Part shown: positions 33,440 through 45,970 of the stretch, one piece after another
Layout of the letters: each line of letters begins with the position of its first letter
Numbering within the stretch: the stretch's first letter is position 1
Origin: Anniella stebbinsi
Taxonomy: Eukaryota > Chordata > Lepidosauria > Squamata > Anniellidae
NCBI GenBank assembly: GCA_029215795.1
Contig: JARDYH010000003.1
Coordinates: 266,714,562-266,778,561, forward strand
Length of the DNA: 64,000 nucleotides
Reading direction: 5' to 3'
Made by a program: the position numbers and the translations under genes
The notes under the pieces: generated by a model
The model's database searches: none
What the model was told of the DNA's origin: nothing
Seen by the model: the letters and a program-made list of their open reading frames with translations, nothing else

Positions 33440-33960
33440 TATTTACTTATTGAAATTGTTTCAATCCCACTATTAAGCGCACATGCACCCTGAAGGTGGC
33501 TCACACAAGATAAACTCCGCAAATACCTATTTAAAAAGATAAAAGGGTCATCCCGTATGATGGAAGGCTCCCACCTTAAACAACGACAACAATCCTGGTA
33601 AGACAAAAAGATGGATAAAGTGTTGGGAAAACATGGGTTGCAAGTGGAAGTCGATGATGTCTAGACCCCCTGTAAAATTCCATGAACGAGGCAGGGAGAC
33701 TGCATGATAAAAGCCTTGACTAGAAGCACACAACATCTTAAAACAGACAACACATAAAAGCAGCAATAACATAAGATTGATAACAAGCCCGCAACAACAA
33801 ATATCCCACTTTAGCAAATTTCAAGGGCCCCAAATGCCCTCTGAAATACAATTGTTGTAACTTGTTGCCGAGGGAACAGCACAACCTCTCAGGCAAGAGA
33901 GTTGCAGTGTTTTGGTGCCACTGTGGAAAAGGCTCCGTCTCAGGTAACACTTCCCACCCT
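33440..33960 (-). mobile_element. LINE 3' end (L2/CR1-like)
   Basis: ATTTATTTACTTATTGAAATTGTTTCAATCCCAC and CCCTGAAGGTGGCTCACACAAG mark the reverse-complement 3' UTR. GCAGTGTTTTGGTGCCACTGTGGAAAAGGC at 33902-33931 matches the end of an L2/CR1-type ORF. Decayed, no open frame of note. Confidence 0.65.
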
Positions 33961-35475
33961 CACAACCAGTACTTCAGACTGCCGCATTTCATTGTCTTCC
34001 TCATAATAATACACAGGCTGACCCGCTTTAAACTCAGCTTAACTGAGAACATCTTTTTTTTCTTTTTTCAACTCCTATGTCTAAAGAGATCTGTGTAACT
34101 CAGAAAAAGGCACAACTCCAGGATTTTTAATATTAGCTGGTCAAAAAAAAAAGCTATCATTTTATTTTCTCTGTGAGGGCTTTTCTTTCCTCTCTCTCTC
34201 TCTCTCTTTCCAGTCCTGAATTACAGGAGTATTATAAAACCCGTTGATATGCCTAAGCTGCGGGATAATCTTTTTTGAAGTGGTCACTTCCTCGCCTCCG
34301 TAGACCTCTGTGTACCTACCAAGATAGGGATGGAGTCCCAGTTCCGAACACAAAAGGTGTATTTTTCTCTTGGAATCCAAGGCAAGGTGGAGGTGGTGTC
34401 TGCTGATAAGGGGGATTTCCCTGCTCAAATTTCAAAAGACTCATACCAAGAAAAAGAAGAGAGGGAAGTGGGGGGAGAGTTCCATTTAAACTCTTGAATA
34501 ACCACCGCCTGAGCCTGTAAAGCAAGCGGAGACGCACAGTCGCTTTCAAACCCTGACCTTTCAAAGGTCGCAGCAACCTGGATAAAAGGTGTGTTGGAGA
34601 CAAGAGCTGGTTTCACAAAGTCCTGCAATTCGAAGACGGACAAGTCCACATGTGCAACCTCCGCTTCAACCCGGAAGAATGACAAGCTTTAAATAAGGCC
34701 TTATTCAGTGCTAAGCTGCATTTTTAATAAAATAATAATAATAATAATATTGATATTGTTATTTGCACTGTAAACATTACTAGCAGAAAACTCAACACAG
34801 GGCTGATGTTTTCAGTAGTTCGGCATCACATCAAGTTCCAGTTTCACAGGCAATTTACACACCCATGTGCTTGGGCAGGTAATATGGGGTCATAATCTGC
34901 GGGTTGTTCGTGCTAAAAACGTTACCATTCTGCATCTAGGTCATGCAAATTCTACACCCCCAAAAGAAAGCTGAATTCTGCGATTTAGTGTAAATTATAC
35001 ACATTTACATAATTTATTTTATTTTGCTGAATTTATTCTGGTGTGGCTCATCACCGGAAAGGACAAGGAACTAACTATGCAGGACCCTAAAGCCTCACCC
35101 TCAGCTGATGGGGATCTAATTCAGATAGACGCACACCTGCTTCTAAGAGTTCACGGGCATTACTGAGTTCAGCTTCAGCTATTGAGCAGTATAGAAATGT
35201 AATAAATTAAGTTAAATAAACTTATCACACATTCAACTAAATCTCTGCAATTTTAAGAGCTAGAAACCACTAAATTCAGCAGGCATTACCCATAAATTTA
35301 AATTATAAATCTTAAAAGCTAAAAACTGGCCTTTAAAAAAAAGAAAGAAAAATAAAGGAAAAAAGAAAGCATGTTTCTCAATAAGAAGAATGCTGCATGC
35401 TTGAATACATTTTATGTTCCCTCAGCATGGTGACATAGACACAGTCCGGCCTAGAACTAAAACCGTTTTGACTTT
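33961..35475. other. Unassigned sequence
   Basis: (TC)n at 34189-34208 and (AAT)n at 34729-34749. 34950-35050 carries the GCAAATT/TACATAATTT motif shared with 19355 and 48565. LINE-tail-like TATTGAGCAGTATAGAAATG at 35179-35198. Confidence 0.4.
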
Positions 35476-35858
35476 GGGGCTGTCTATACGTGGGGAAAGC
35501 CCCACAGGTAGCTGTGGATCTGCGCTGCATGAGTTAGACGATGCAGGTGCAGTTTCCCAGCCACCGCAGGGCTTTCCTGCAAAGCTGCGGATTGAAAAAG
35601 TCGGGAATTTACCTCGACTTTTTCGATCGGAGCAACATCAATATGATGCTTCCGCCGTCTGACATTGCTCCGGGGCCAATCCAGGGGCGGTGCCTGGTGG
35701 AAGGCAACAGGAGATTGGTTGCCTTCCACCAGGAAAAGGGCAGAGGCAGCTCCGGTACCCAGATGGCCGCCCAGAAACCTCAACGCCACCCCAGGAGAGG
35801 GAAACCGCAGAAGTTTTGGAGGGATGTGGTGACAACGCGGTGCCGTGAAGACAGCCCC
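35476..35858 (+). mobile_element. MITE with GGGGCTGTCT ends
   Basis: A 383-bp element bounded by GGGGCTGTCTATACGTGGGG and CGTGAAGACAGCCCC. Flanking TTT/TTA is an imperfect 3-bp duplication. It includes an internal palindrome TGCCTGGTGGAAGGCAAC ... GGTTGCCTTCCACCAGG (35691-35734). A diverged inverted copy lies at 4852. GC-rich and non-coding. Confidence 0.8.
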
Positions 35859-35861
35859 TTA

Positions 35862-38154
35862 GCCAGGCTTATCAGTGCAAAGTGGAAACGTCGGCAGGAC
35901 AGCTCCAAAGGCTCAATTGTCCAGGCTGCTCCTATGTAGAGTTTCCTACCTGGAGTTTCTCCTACAGTTCAGAAAGGATTGTACTTCTCAGCACAGGAAT
36001 GGGGTTATTTACCCCCCACCTGCCCCCCAGGACTGGCTTAAAGTATCAAATGTCTTTATAGAACTGACACCCTCCCCAATCACAACGGCTCCCTTTACCA
36101 TCCCCACCTCCAAAAATTCCCTGAAATGTACTGAATAAAGGTGCTGAAGAACGCCCGTTACACTGAGCTTTTACAACTGGGGCAAACTTTGACATGCCGA
36201 CTTTTGACTCTGCAAGTAGTGTTTAGAACTCTCCCCTGCTTTGGTGAAATATTTATTATTAATAATATGAAAGATTTATTATTTGTTTCCAGCAGAGTCT
36301 AGAAAGCACACGAGGCACTTTCCAGACATAAAAGATGGCAAGGTCCTTTCTCCCAAAGGCAAGCCGGCCAATAAAGGAAAGGGAGAACAGCATGAGCCGC
36401 CAAATTTTCTAGCACAGGTAAGACGGAGGCGGAGTGTGTGTGTGCTCCTGTGGTGCAGGGCCTTCAGAGTGGGTTTCCAGCGTCATCAGAGGCTGAAAGT
36501 TCGTAGTAAGAGAAGAATGGAAATTGGCAACCCCATTCGTATGCAAGGGAGTGGGGTTGATGTAAGGTACACAAAACAGTGGTTTGCAAAACCTGTTATC
36601 AGGAAAGAGCAACTCCCAAACTCACTTTTAACCCCCTAATTTATTTCTGCTCAAGGGTCCGAGAAAATATGGTGCAAAGTCAGTAGCCATCTCTCTTTCA
36701 TCTGTAGATAAAAGGCCAGTCCCCATTTCACGTGGCAGTCGTGTTTGCCACATGTCCACCACCATTTGCAGCGGTGAATGTGCAAAGCGTAAAAGGCAAA
36801 GCAACAGTCCTATTACAGGTTGGCAAGTATGAAAACAGAGGCCGGGGGGGGGGGGGGGGAGTTATTCCAGGCTAACTAAAAGATAACATTCAAGCACGGG
36901 GTCCATATATTTTGGCTAGCCTTGGTGGTCAGGGCCCACCCCAAAGGAGAATAATCCTGTATCTGACCACGTGCTGCCTTGGAGCCAGCCTCAGGGGTTG
37001 GTATCTGTTATCGGAAGAAAGAAAGTAGGGTGGAAATGAAGTCTTCAAGAAGACTAGATCAGATTATTTTATCTCTCCACTCCTGTTCTATACATTAGTG
37101 TTTCAGTTTTGTTCTAAGAATAAACATTCATTGTTGTTTTTTTGTTCTATACTATTAAATCATTGTCTCTAGCATTGTTCTTTAAGGACACAGAAATGCT
37201 GACTTCCACTAACGGTATCGATGGGCACCTACCAAGGCTCACTCCCCAGCTGGGGCCCACGGCCGACCGCTGCAGCCCTCAAGCCCTGCTGCTGCTGCTG
37301 TTGTTCCTTCTTGTGATTGCTGCCTGTTCACCTGCCCCCTCTAAAGAAGTGGGCCCTGATAAGAGCAAGGAGACAGAGGAGCCACGGCTTGCCGGGCCAT
37401 TTACCTCTGGGCAGCTGTGTCAATTGGGCCCATAGAAAGAGGGCAAGAAATGGCCAGTGGCGATACCAGTGAGGAAGGGGTAAGCCCACCGAGGGCGTTT
37501 TCCCAGCAATCTCCTTGAAACTGGAGCCGGCACTGCACCACAGAGGCTCTTCAAAAGCTGGGGCTCCATGGCTTGCAGGGTGCCTGGAGAACCCCAGAGA
37601 CATCACGGAAAAGCAATTCCAGCCTTCTTCCAACCTTGGAACAGGGAAGGGGGGGGTCAGGGATCGTCCCCGCGATTGGGCCGGCTTCCCAAGGCTGAGG
37701 AGCCGACATGTCTTGGGCCGGCTCTGGAACTCATCTCGCCCGCTCTAGGTTTCTGGGGAAGGGGAAGGGGCTGTCGTAACATCTCCTGATTTATAAGGAG
37801 CTGTGGCATACGTCAGAGGGCAAGGAGCCCCCCAGTGGAGAAGTACAGCGAACTCTCCACAAATGGCTTCTCGCTTGTAGCGTTCCAACTGGCTAATGTA
37901 TTCTCTCACTTCATTCTGGTCATTCATCTCGAGCATTTCCTAATGGAGCTCCTAAACGCTGACACTTTGGAAAAAGAGTCTAAACTCTCTAACCTCTGAT
38001 GCCGGCCTGTGGGGGGAACCGGCCAAGGGTGAACACTCAGATCGTCACATAACAAGAGGGGGCTCATCCGTCTTCGCTCCTACACAGAACTGGACGAGGC
38101 CCGCTTATTTTCCCGGAGAAGGAAACAGTGTTGAATTGAAAAACGTGCCAGTGA
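35862..38154. other. Unassigned sequence
   Basis: G-run at 36843-36861. The open frame at 37142-37435 is leucine-rich because of a CTG array (37287-37302) and has no recognised homologue. No exon can be supported. Confidence 0.4.
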
Positions 38155-38532
38155 ACGCAGGAAGAGGGGACCGGCAAAAAGGAAGCATTTCTTCACACAG
38201 TACATCGGTTCACATGGAATTTCATCACCGCAAAACACGATGAGGGCCGCTAACTTGAGATGGCTTTTTCAAGGATGAGACAAATCCATGAAAGACCGAT
38301 TAGGCCCCTTCCAACTCTACTATTCTATGATTCTTGGAAGCTAAATAGAACCTCCATTGACAGAGGCAGCATACCCTAAATACCAGACGCTGAGGATAAG
38401 TGATAGGCCAAGGCCTTCATACTCTCCTTCTGGGCTCTGTGAAGGATCTGTCAATCACTGCTGGCAGGAAAAGGTGCAGGATTAGATGGATCTTAGTCTG
38501 ATCCAATGAACTTATTCTTGCATTCTTAGGAA
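38155..38532 (+). mobile_element. CR1-like LINE 3' ends (two adjoining)
   Basis: 38155-38335 reads AGCATTTCTTCACACAGTAC ... GATGAGGGCCGCTAACTTGAG ... CCTTCCAACTCTACTATTCTATGATTCT, a CR1 3' end. 38336-38532 ends GATCTTAGTCTGATCCAATGAACTTATTCTTGCATTCTTA, a second, related end. Confidence 0.75.
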
Positions 38533-38534
38533 AC

Positions 38535-38917
38535 AGGAACAGTGTTCACCTGCTGCTCCTATCCCAAACTCCTACTCCTACTCGTTTGAAAGCAGGAGGG
38601 GGAACAAATACATATCTGAATGCCCATCTACAGCCAAGATTCCTACTGTCGGAAAGCCATCCTGTGAGGAGGGGGAAGGATTCTCACTCAGCATTCTCCC
38701 TGCTGTATTTGTCTCCAGCATCCCAGGAGTCTTTGCGATGGATGAGCTACTCTGAATTGGTACAGTTCCAACAGCACTACTCAGTTAGATTCTCAAGTAG
38801 CATGCCGCCTCTGACCTGCGAAGGCCATTACTAGTCCTGCATAGCAGTTGGTGGTAGGTACCATGTTTCCTTACGATATTGCATGATTCATAAACCACCC
38901 ATGGATGATTCTCTCTT

Positions 38918-38949
<32 letters not shown>

Positions 38950-39539
38950 GCACACGCACACTTCCTTAGCCTGCCCCAGTAAAATATTTTAAACCCTTAC
39001 AAATATTGAAACAGCCCTCAGTACTTTCCCCCTCGATGCGACAACAGCGTCTGCCTTTATGAAGTGCTGCCCTAGACTTCTGCCTCACTGGCCAAGCGAA
39101 CTAACTCGCTATCTGATATTCTGCTTATTGGGAACATGATCTCTCCCTTGAAGATTGAAGTATCATCGTTAAAAGCTGAAGGCTTTGGGTTATAAACGGT
39201 TGAGATTCTGTATGAAATGACAGGAATAAGGCTGAAGTCCGATGCTTTATTTAAAACCTTTGGAGGGAAGGGATTCTCCAAGGAATTGCAACAATGAGCC
39301 TCATTGTTGCAGCTAAGATTAATTTTGCTGAGACAAAAGTTCCTACAAGGAAGAATTGGTGATTAAAGTCTCTGGAAACTGCAAAGGTGGACAAATTAAC
39401 GGAAATGGTTAACCAGAGAAATGGACAGTTTGGGAACAAGAATGTTTTGTATTTATGTACTCCTATTTTTTTTTTAATGAATTCAATGTTGGTGCACAGA
39501 TCTAGGACACAATTCTACATTCCAAGTTCAAACAGCAAT
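38535..39539. other. Unassigned sequence
   Basis: (CT)n(CA)n at 38909-38960; nothing else recognised. Confidence 0.5.
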
Positions 39540-39635
39540 GAATCATAGAATCATTGAATAGTAGAGTTGGAAGGGGCCTGTAAGATCATCGAGTCCAGCT
39601 CCCTGCTCAATGCAGGAATCCACCTCAAAGCACAA
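39540..39635 (-). mobile_element. CR1 LINE 3' end (short)
   Basis: AATCATAGAATCATTGAATAGTAGAGTTGG followed by GATCATCGAGTCCAGCTCCCTGCTCAATGCAGG is the reverse complement of the last 95 bp of CR1. Confidence 0.9.
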
Positions 39636-40074
39636 ATGAAAGGTGAAAAATGCATTACAAAATGTCACCTCAAGTGAGGGCCCTCATACGTTGTAATTTG
39701 CTCACAAGGAAGACCTATTCTTATTCTGGACAACCTTTAGCAAAGAAACATCTCATCATAACCACGCTATGATGGGCTGGTGAGAGGGTGAACCCACAGA
39801 GCACTGAGCAACAACTGGACCTCACCTTCAAAGCGTCTCAGCCACAACCTGTCTTTATGGCCACACTTCCATAATTTAGTTATACCAACTTTTGACTTCA
39901 AAAAATAATGGAACAGGCAGAAACCCAGGCAGGACGCGGAGTTTAATGGACAAGGGCAATGTGTGGAGTCCGAATAGGCAGAACTTTGCATGTTATGGAG
40001 GCGGAACCACGGCAGAATCTAAAGGTTACTCGGCGGGACTAAAGAACGGCGCCAGAACAGAAAGTACCTTTCGG

Positions 40075-40162
40075 GGGGGGGGGTTCTATGGGCAGCTGTG
40101 TGAACAGAATGTTGGACAAGAAGGGTTCTTGGTCTGATCCAGCTTACGTCTTTATGTTCTGG
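40075..40162 (+). mobile_element. CR1-like LINE 3' end (short)
   Basis: GGGCAGCTGTGTGAACAGAATG and CTTGGTCTGATCCAGCTTACG then TTATGTTCT carry the end signature. A G-run precedes it. Confidence 0.6.
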
Positions 40163-40342
40163 TGGGTTTTGGGGTAGAGCTGGGGTAAGTCCTACAGTTA
40201 AATGGCTTTTCAGCTGGTCACATCACAGTGGTCACATCACATACTGGTCACGTCTCAGATCGCGGCTTTAATGGTTGGACTAGTAAAATACTGGCCAGCT
40301 GGCTGTCACTTGGTGGCCATTTCTCTAGTAGGAACTGTAGTA

Positions 40343-40378
<36 letters not shown>

Positions 40379-40984
40379 TATAAACCGCCTCTCCCTTCGG
40401 ATCGAGGCGGGGAACGCAATGTAAAATACAAAAATCACAAACAGTTAAAAAAAAATTAAAAACAAGAAAAACTACATCATTAAAACATCTTAAAATTCAT
40501 CCGGATAGGCCTGCCGGAAGAGAGCAGTCGTCATGACTCTCTTAAATTCATGAAGACTGCTAATTTGTCTAATCTCCTCCGGCAGACCATTCCATAGTCT
40601 GGGAGCGATGGAAGAGAAGGTCCTCTGGGTAACACTCGCCAGCCTAGTTCTGGCTGGCATGAGTAAGTTCTTCCCAGAGGACCTAAGTGTGCGGGGCGGA
40701 TTGTACGGGAGAAGGCGATCCCACAGGTAGCCTGGGCCCAAACCATGTAGGGCTTTAAAGGTAATAACCAACACTTTATACTTCGCCCGGAAACTGACTG
40801 GCAGCCAATGAAGTGATTTTAAAACTGGTGTAATGTGGTCACCCTAGATGTACCGGTGACCAACCTGGCTGCCATATTTTGAACAAGTTGAAGTTTCCGG
40901 ACTAGGCACAAAGGTAGCCCTATGTACAGCGCATTGCAGAAGTCAAGCCTCAAAGTTACCAGCGCGTGCACTACCGTCTTTAGG

Positions 40985-41304
40985 TAGGGTGACCAGATAA
41001 AATCCAGGTCAGGGCTCCTGTAACTTTAACAGTTGTAGAGAAAAGGGAATTTCAGCCAGTGTCATTTGTATGCAATTAGTTCCTGGTGAAATTCCCTCTT
41101 CATCACAACTGTTAAAGTTGCAGGGGCCCTGCCTTCTTTTGTATATGGTCACTCTAGTATAGTGCCTGCACCTTTAACTGTTGTGATGAAGAGGGAATTT
41201 CACCAGGAACTAATTGCATACAAATGACACTGGCTGAAATTCCCTTTTCTCTACAACTGTTAAAGTTACATGAGCCCTGGCCTGGATTTTATCTGGTCAC
41301 CCTA
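40985..41304 (+). mobile_element. Family A hAT-like MITE, copy 5
   Basis: A 320-bp element of the CCAGATAAAATCC subtype inserted in the L2 RT ORF. The 8-bp duplication TCTTTAGG is exact (40977-40984 and 41305-41312). The intact L2 at about 55690 has the sequence once, which proves the duplication. In the L2 frame the site corresponds to residues D-L-K-M around 389-392. Confidence 0.97.
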
Positions 41305-41932
41305 TCTTTAGGTCTTCCAACTCTAGGAAGGGGCGCAGCTGGCGTATCAGCCAAAGCTGATAGTAGGCACTCCTGGCAGTCGCATCAATTTGATCTGTTA
41401 TCTGGAGTGATGGATCCAGGAGTACCCCCAAGCTGCGAACACAGTCTTTCAGGGGGGTGTAACCCCATCCAGAACTGGTTGACACACCTCCAAACCCAGG
41501 TTGGGGCCTTTGACAGCGAGCACCTCCGTCTTGTCTGGATTCAGCTTCAGTTTATTTTTCCTCATCCAGCCCATTACCGCCTCCAAGCATTCATTCAGAG
41601 GAGACACAATATCCTTAGCTGACGATGTTGTCGAAGGCATAGAGAAATATATTTGGGTGTCATCAGCATATTGATAGCACCCTGCCCCATGCCTCCAGAT
41701 GATCTCTCCCAGCGGTTTCATGTAAATGTTAAACAGCATTGGGGAAAGGATGGCACCTTGTGGAACACCACATAGTAACTCCTTTTTTGAAGAGCAGCTA
41801 TCCCCAAGCATCACCATCTGGAACCTGCCCGAGAGATAGGATCGGAACCACTGAAACACAGTGCCCCCGATTCCCAATTCCCCAGGCGCTCCAGAAGGAT
41901 ACCATGGTGGATGGTATCGAAAGCCGCTGAGA

Positions 41933-42251
41933 TAGGCTGACCATCTGAAAAGGAGGACGGGGCTCCTATAACTTTAACAGTTGTAGAGAAAAGGGAATTT
42001 CAGCCAGTGCCATTTGTATGCAATTAGTTCCTGGTGATATTCCCTCTTCATCACAACAGTTAAAGTTGCAGAGCCCTGCCTTCTTTTGTATATGGTCACT
42101 CTAGTATAGTGCCTGCAACTTTAACAGTTGTGATGAAGAGGGAATTTCACCAGGAACTAATTGCATACAAATGACACCTGCTGAAATTCCCTTTTCTCTA
42201 CAACTGTTAAAGTTATATGAGCCCTGTCCTCCTTTTCAGATGGTCAGCCTA
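41933..42251 (+). mobile_element. Family A hAT-like MITE, copy 6
   Basis: A 319-bp element with ends TAGGCTGACCATCTGAAAAG and CTTTTCAGATGGTCAGCCTA. The exact 8-bp duplication CGCTGAGA (41925-41932 and 42252-42259) is present once in the intact L2 at about 56315. The insertion falls in codons L-S-A of RT motif A, just after the catalytic aspartate. Near-identical arms suggest a recent or hairpin-conserved copy. Confidence 0.97.
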
Positions 42252-42713
42252 CGCTGAGAGGTCCAGGAGTACCAGAAGGGACACACTCCCCCTGTCAATA
42301 CTAAGGCGTAGATCATCCACTAAGGCGACCAAAGCGGTCTCAACTCCGTATCCTGCCCTGAAGCCGGTTTGAAATGGGTCTAGAAAATCAGTGTCATCCA
42401 AGACTGCCTGGAGTTGAAAGGCAACCGCTCTCTCGATCACCTTGCCCAAAAATGGAAGATTTGATACTGGCCTGTAGTTATTAAGGTCCAGGGGATCCAG
42501 GGAGGGCTTTTTTAGAAGCGGCCTTAGCACCGCCTCTTTTAAACATGATGGAAAGCTCCCCTCCCTGAGAGATGCATTAATGATATGTTATAAATGTGAT
42601 CTAACTGCATCGAACTGCATCTCCTCCCTGGGCAACCAGCCAAGAAGGACAGGGATCGAGAGGGCAAGTCGTCCTCCTCGCACATCCAAGTACCTTGTCC
42701 ACATCCTCGGTAG

Positions 42714-43124
42714 TAGTAGCAGTAATGGCGGTGCTGGTGATGGTAGTAGTAGCATTGATAACATCATCACAATAGCAGACGGCTACAGTTGCTCTCTTTA
42801 ATGCAGCTTTTGGCATGGGCATCGCGTGCCTCCCTTTCCGAGTAATCCTGCATGAGTTCTAGCCCTTAAAACGCTCGGCAAGCACCGCTGCATTAGACCG
42901 AGAGGAGTAGGGGAGCTGTCAGTTAAGACATGTTGGAACGTTTCCCTCGCTCAGTGCCAAAAATGTGTCTGTCTCTCTAACCTGTAGGTAGGCAGACATG
43001 GGTGTGGTGCTCTTTTCACAAAGGAGATTCTTGGCAGTCAACAGAATTCAGGAGAAGCCTCTGCTCTCGCCTATTTTTATATCCCCCAACCAGTACCCAT
43101 CCCAATCACTCCTCAACAGCGACC
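42714..43124. other. GTA-rich tract and unassigned sequence
   Basis: 42708-42752 is rich in GTA/GGTGGT units (imperfect simple repeat). The rest is unassigned. Confidence 0.5.
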
Positions 43125-43127
43125 TTT

Positions 43128-43253
43128 CCCAGCCTGGTGCCCTCCAGATATGTTGGGACTACAATTCCCATCATCTACAGTCAGCCTGGGAACAGCTGTG
43201 TTGATGGAACATGTGGTCCACTATGTCTGGAAAACACCAGGCTGGGAAAGGCT
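43128..43253. mobile_element. Family E hairpin repeat
   Basis: CCCAGCCTGGTGCCCTCCAGATATG on the left is mirrored by CTATGTCTGGAAAACACCAGGCTGGG on the right, with ACTACAATTCCCATCATC in between. A foldback of about 125 bp. Confidence 0.78.
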
Positions 43254-43254
43254 G

Positions 43255-45967
43255 CTTTAGAAGTGGGGGAGGAATTCCAGTTGAAAAGGTGTCCAAGAGA
43301 GGACTAGAACACAAAAGAGACCAAAGGTGGCTGACTCACATCCTCCCCAACTTTAGAAGTTCACCTCAGGCTCCAGAGAGCCTTGAACTCAGGGATCACT
43401 CCTAGCCTGGGGGCGTCCGATTCTTTCGGGCACTTAAAAGTCACCTTGTTTGGGCATGAAATCGAGACTCCATTGTGAGTACCAGCAGCAAAAGGGGAAG
43501 GGGGGGAGATAAAGGGGCCGGAGAGAAAATGTACACAAAAGCATTAAAGGTTTTTTTTCCTCTCTAAACTGCAATGCCATTTACAGCCCTCTAGACTCCA
43601 GGGTGTGTTTCTTTTGTGGCGAGGTTTTGCAAAAGGTGTGTTCTGACATGTCCCACGCTCAGGACTTCTCCTTTTTTTCTTTTTCTTCCCCCCCCCCACC
43701 TTCTTTTTTTGATACTGATAGTCAATCGCTTTGTTCAAAAGTCATTCAGGAAATGGCGTCCGGCGCTGTTAGCGGGGCTAATCCTGGAAAGGTGAAGCAA
43801 AGATGAATCACTAATTAAACTCCTCTAATGCTGAAAAGCTACACCGCCTTAAGTTCTAGGGAGAGGAACAAAGGCTGCATTCATGTGGAAGGGCAAAGGA
43901 TGGCAAGCGGCAATAGACAGATAGTCCAGGTGAGTTTATTTGGGGAGGGCAAGGGAAGGTCTTCTGAAATACCGACACACACTTTATGTATATCCCCCAC
44001 TTTTCCCCCGTAAGGAGGGTCATATTAAATACAGGCATGTGTGGAGTTATCTCAACTTCTCTTCAACTCTCTCAGACTTTCGGTGTTTCTTAGCATGCAG
44101 TCACCCATCACCATGCAGCTATTCCATCTTTTCCTCCTTAGCATATTTTTTGTGGGAAGTTGTAAGAAAGAGGAAGTCATGGTAAACATGAGAGGTACCC
44201 TCAGAGAGCTTCCCTCCTGGCTGAACCTCCCCGTCCAACAAGATCTTCTGATGGAGCCCTACTCTGGGTGCTTTTCCTTCCTGAGGTGACGCCGACATTC
44301 TCCGAGAAGCATGGCCTTTTTGAATGTGGCACTCCATTCGAGTGTGGTGCTGGCCTATGAGGCCCATGAGATAGCTTTCTACCAGCCATAACGAAACAAG
44401 CTAAGCCGTTTTATTTTGTCAGGACTCTGGGCAGTAAATCTCTGCCCTTTTTGTTGTCCTTCTGCATATTTTGGTAACAATGGGCAATATCCAATGTTGC
44501 CTCTGCACTGGTAAGAATGCCCGCTAGCACAGAGGGAAACTAGCGTTGGCTAATGAAACCGAAAACTCGCTGAAACAATCATTTCTGGAATGGGACAAGT
44601 GGAGATTGTAGAACAGAACTCCACTGACTGGTTGTGTTTCAGAAGTGCTAGTTTCACCTAGTTTCCTGAGTTGCGCTAATCAGGGCTAGTTTCACTTTGG
44701 GTTAGCAGACATTCCCACTAGCACAATGTGTTCAGATCTGCAGATTGCCAGCACTGGATACTCCCCAGCGATTGTTTTTTTGTTTTGTTTTTTACAGGTT
44801 TAAGCATACAGAGGTTTGTGTTTTATTTACTTTTAATTGTTGTAAAATGGCTATTTTAACTCGATTTCTTGGAAATTTTAGGATGGGCCTGTTGTGTAGA
44901 ACGGTACAAAATAAATGGAGTGGAATAAAGTAAAACTTTAAATAAATTCTGTTCTTTCTAGAGATGGAAAAGTCTGTCTATGATGGACAAAAATACCCTT
45001 GGAAGGGATGAAGGGGACATGGATGTAGTCTGATCTTTATATATTACCACAATTCTGCTCCTGGGTGACTCAAAGAACAGATGGATTCTGCAACCTATCA
45101 AAATTATGCAAAGGCATATTTTAGATAATAGTTTGCTTCCAAGAGCCATAGAGAAGGGCAACACATCATGGGGGATCCACTGGAGATCCTGCTCAGAAGC
45201 TCCACTCACCCTCTTATATAGTTTCACCACCTATTGTCTCCACATGTTAAGCATGTTCTATCGTCACAGCCTTAAAAGATAGGGAAATGTTTTATTTTTT
45301 TCAAATGAATGTGGAGATCTTCAGGATGGCAGAATTACGTATCTAATGTCTGCATTTGTGAGATGTCATCACAGAATCCACACCATCTTGGCTTCATTTT
45401 TTTTTAAATTCCCTATAGTTTACAATACACTATTAAGATACTAATCAGTTGACCGATTCCTCATCTGAAAACATGAACACGCTAAGAGACAAAACGATCA
45501 CTCTTCTTTCCTTTATGCTTATGTAGGCCAATCTCATCAAGCTCACAGTCCCACTTTTAACTCCCAGAGAGAACTGTACTGGATTTAAAACATGTTAAAG
45601 GTTTTGTTAAACAGAATTGATTATCTGTGTAAAGGAGGCCAAAAAGGATAACCACTTTACAATGCCCTCAGCCAAGCAACTTTTAAAGCAATGGGATGAA
45701 GTTGGCAACAACCTACTCCAGTCGCTGTACGATCGGTGGCAAATATCTTAAATACATGACATTCCTGGGTGTGGTGGAAGCGTGAAACATTTCCTGCCTT
45801 CTAAGACATTTGTTTTTGGGCCAGATAATGCATTTCGAACCAGCCTGCACACCAAGTTAGCAAGGTGACAACTACTGATAAGGTAAATTAGAAATAGGTA
45901 ACTGGAAGCCCCATAAGCAGCTTGAGACATGCAAACAGCCCCTCTAGTTTCCAGCCCAGACAAAAAA
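43255..45967. other. Unassigned sequence
   Basis: No element recognised in 2.7 kb apart from short T-rich and C-rich tracts (43670-43700). This is the longest stretch without a named repeat in the right half. Confidence 0.45.
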
Positions 45968-45970
45968 TAA

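Larger units (their letters stand above)
40341..42713 (-). mobile_element. L2-clade LINE, copy split by two hAT MITEs
   Basis: From its (ATT)n tail (40341-40379) and 3' UTR (TAAACCGCCTCTCCCTTCGG), the element runs leftward in sense, with RT-ORF pieces at 40774-40490, 41877-41449 and 42530-42249 on the minus strand. The pieces cover the C-terminus (WNGLPEE), the palm (GVPQGAILSP, YADD) and the fingers ([19 protein letters not shown]). Family A MITEs at 40985-41304 and 41933-42251 interrupt it, the second within the codons of RT motif A. It is 5' truncated near 42713, before a GTA-rich stretch. Confidence 0.92.

Noticed and set aside
37142..37435. Leucine-rich frame as a signal peptide or membrane protein
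   Set aside because: The leucines come from a short CTG array; nothing else supports an exon.
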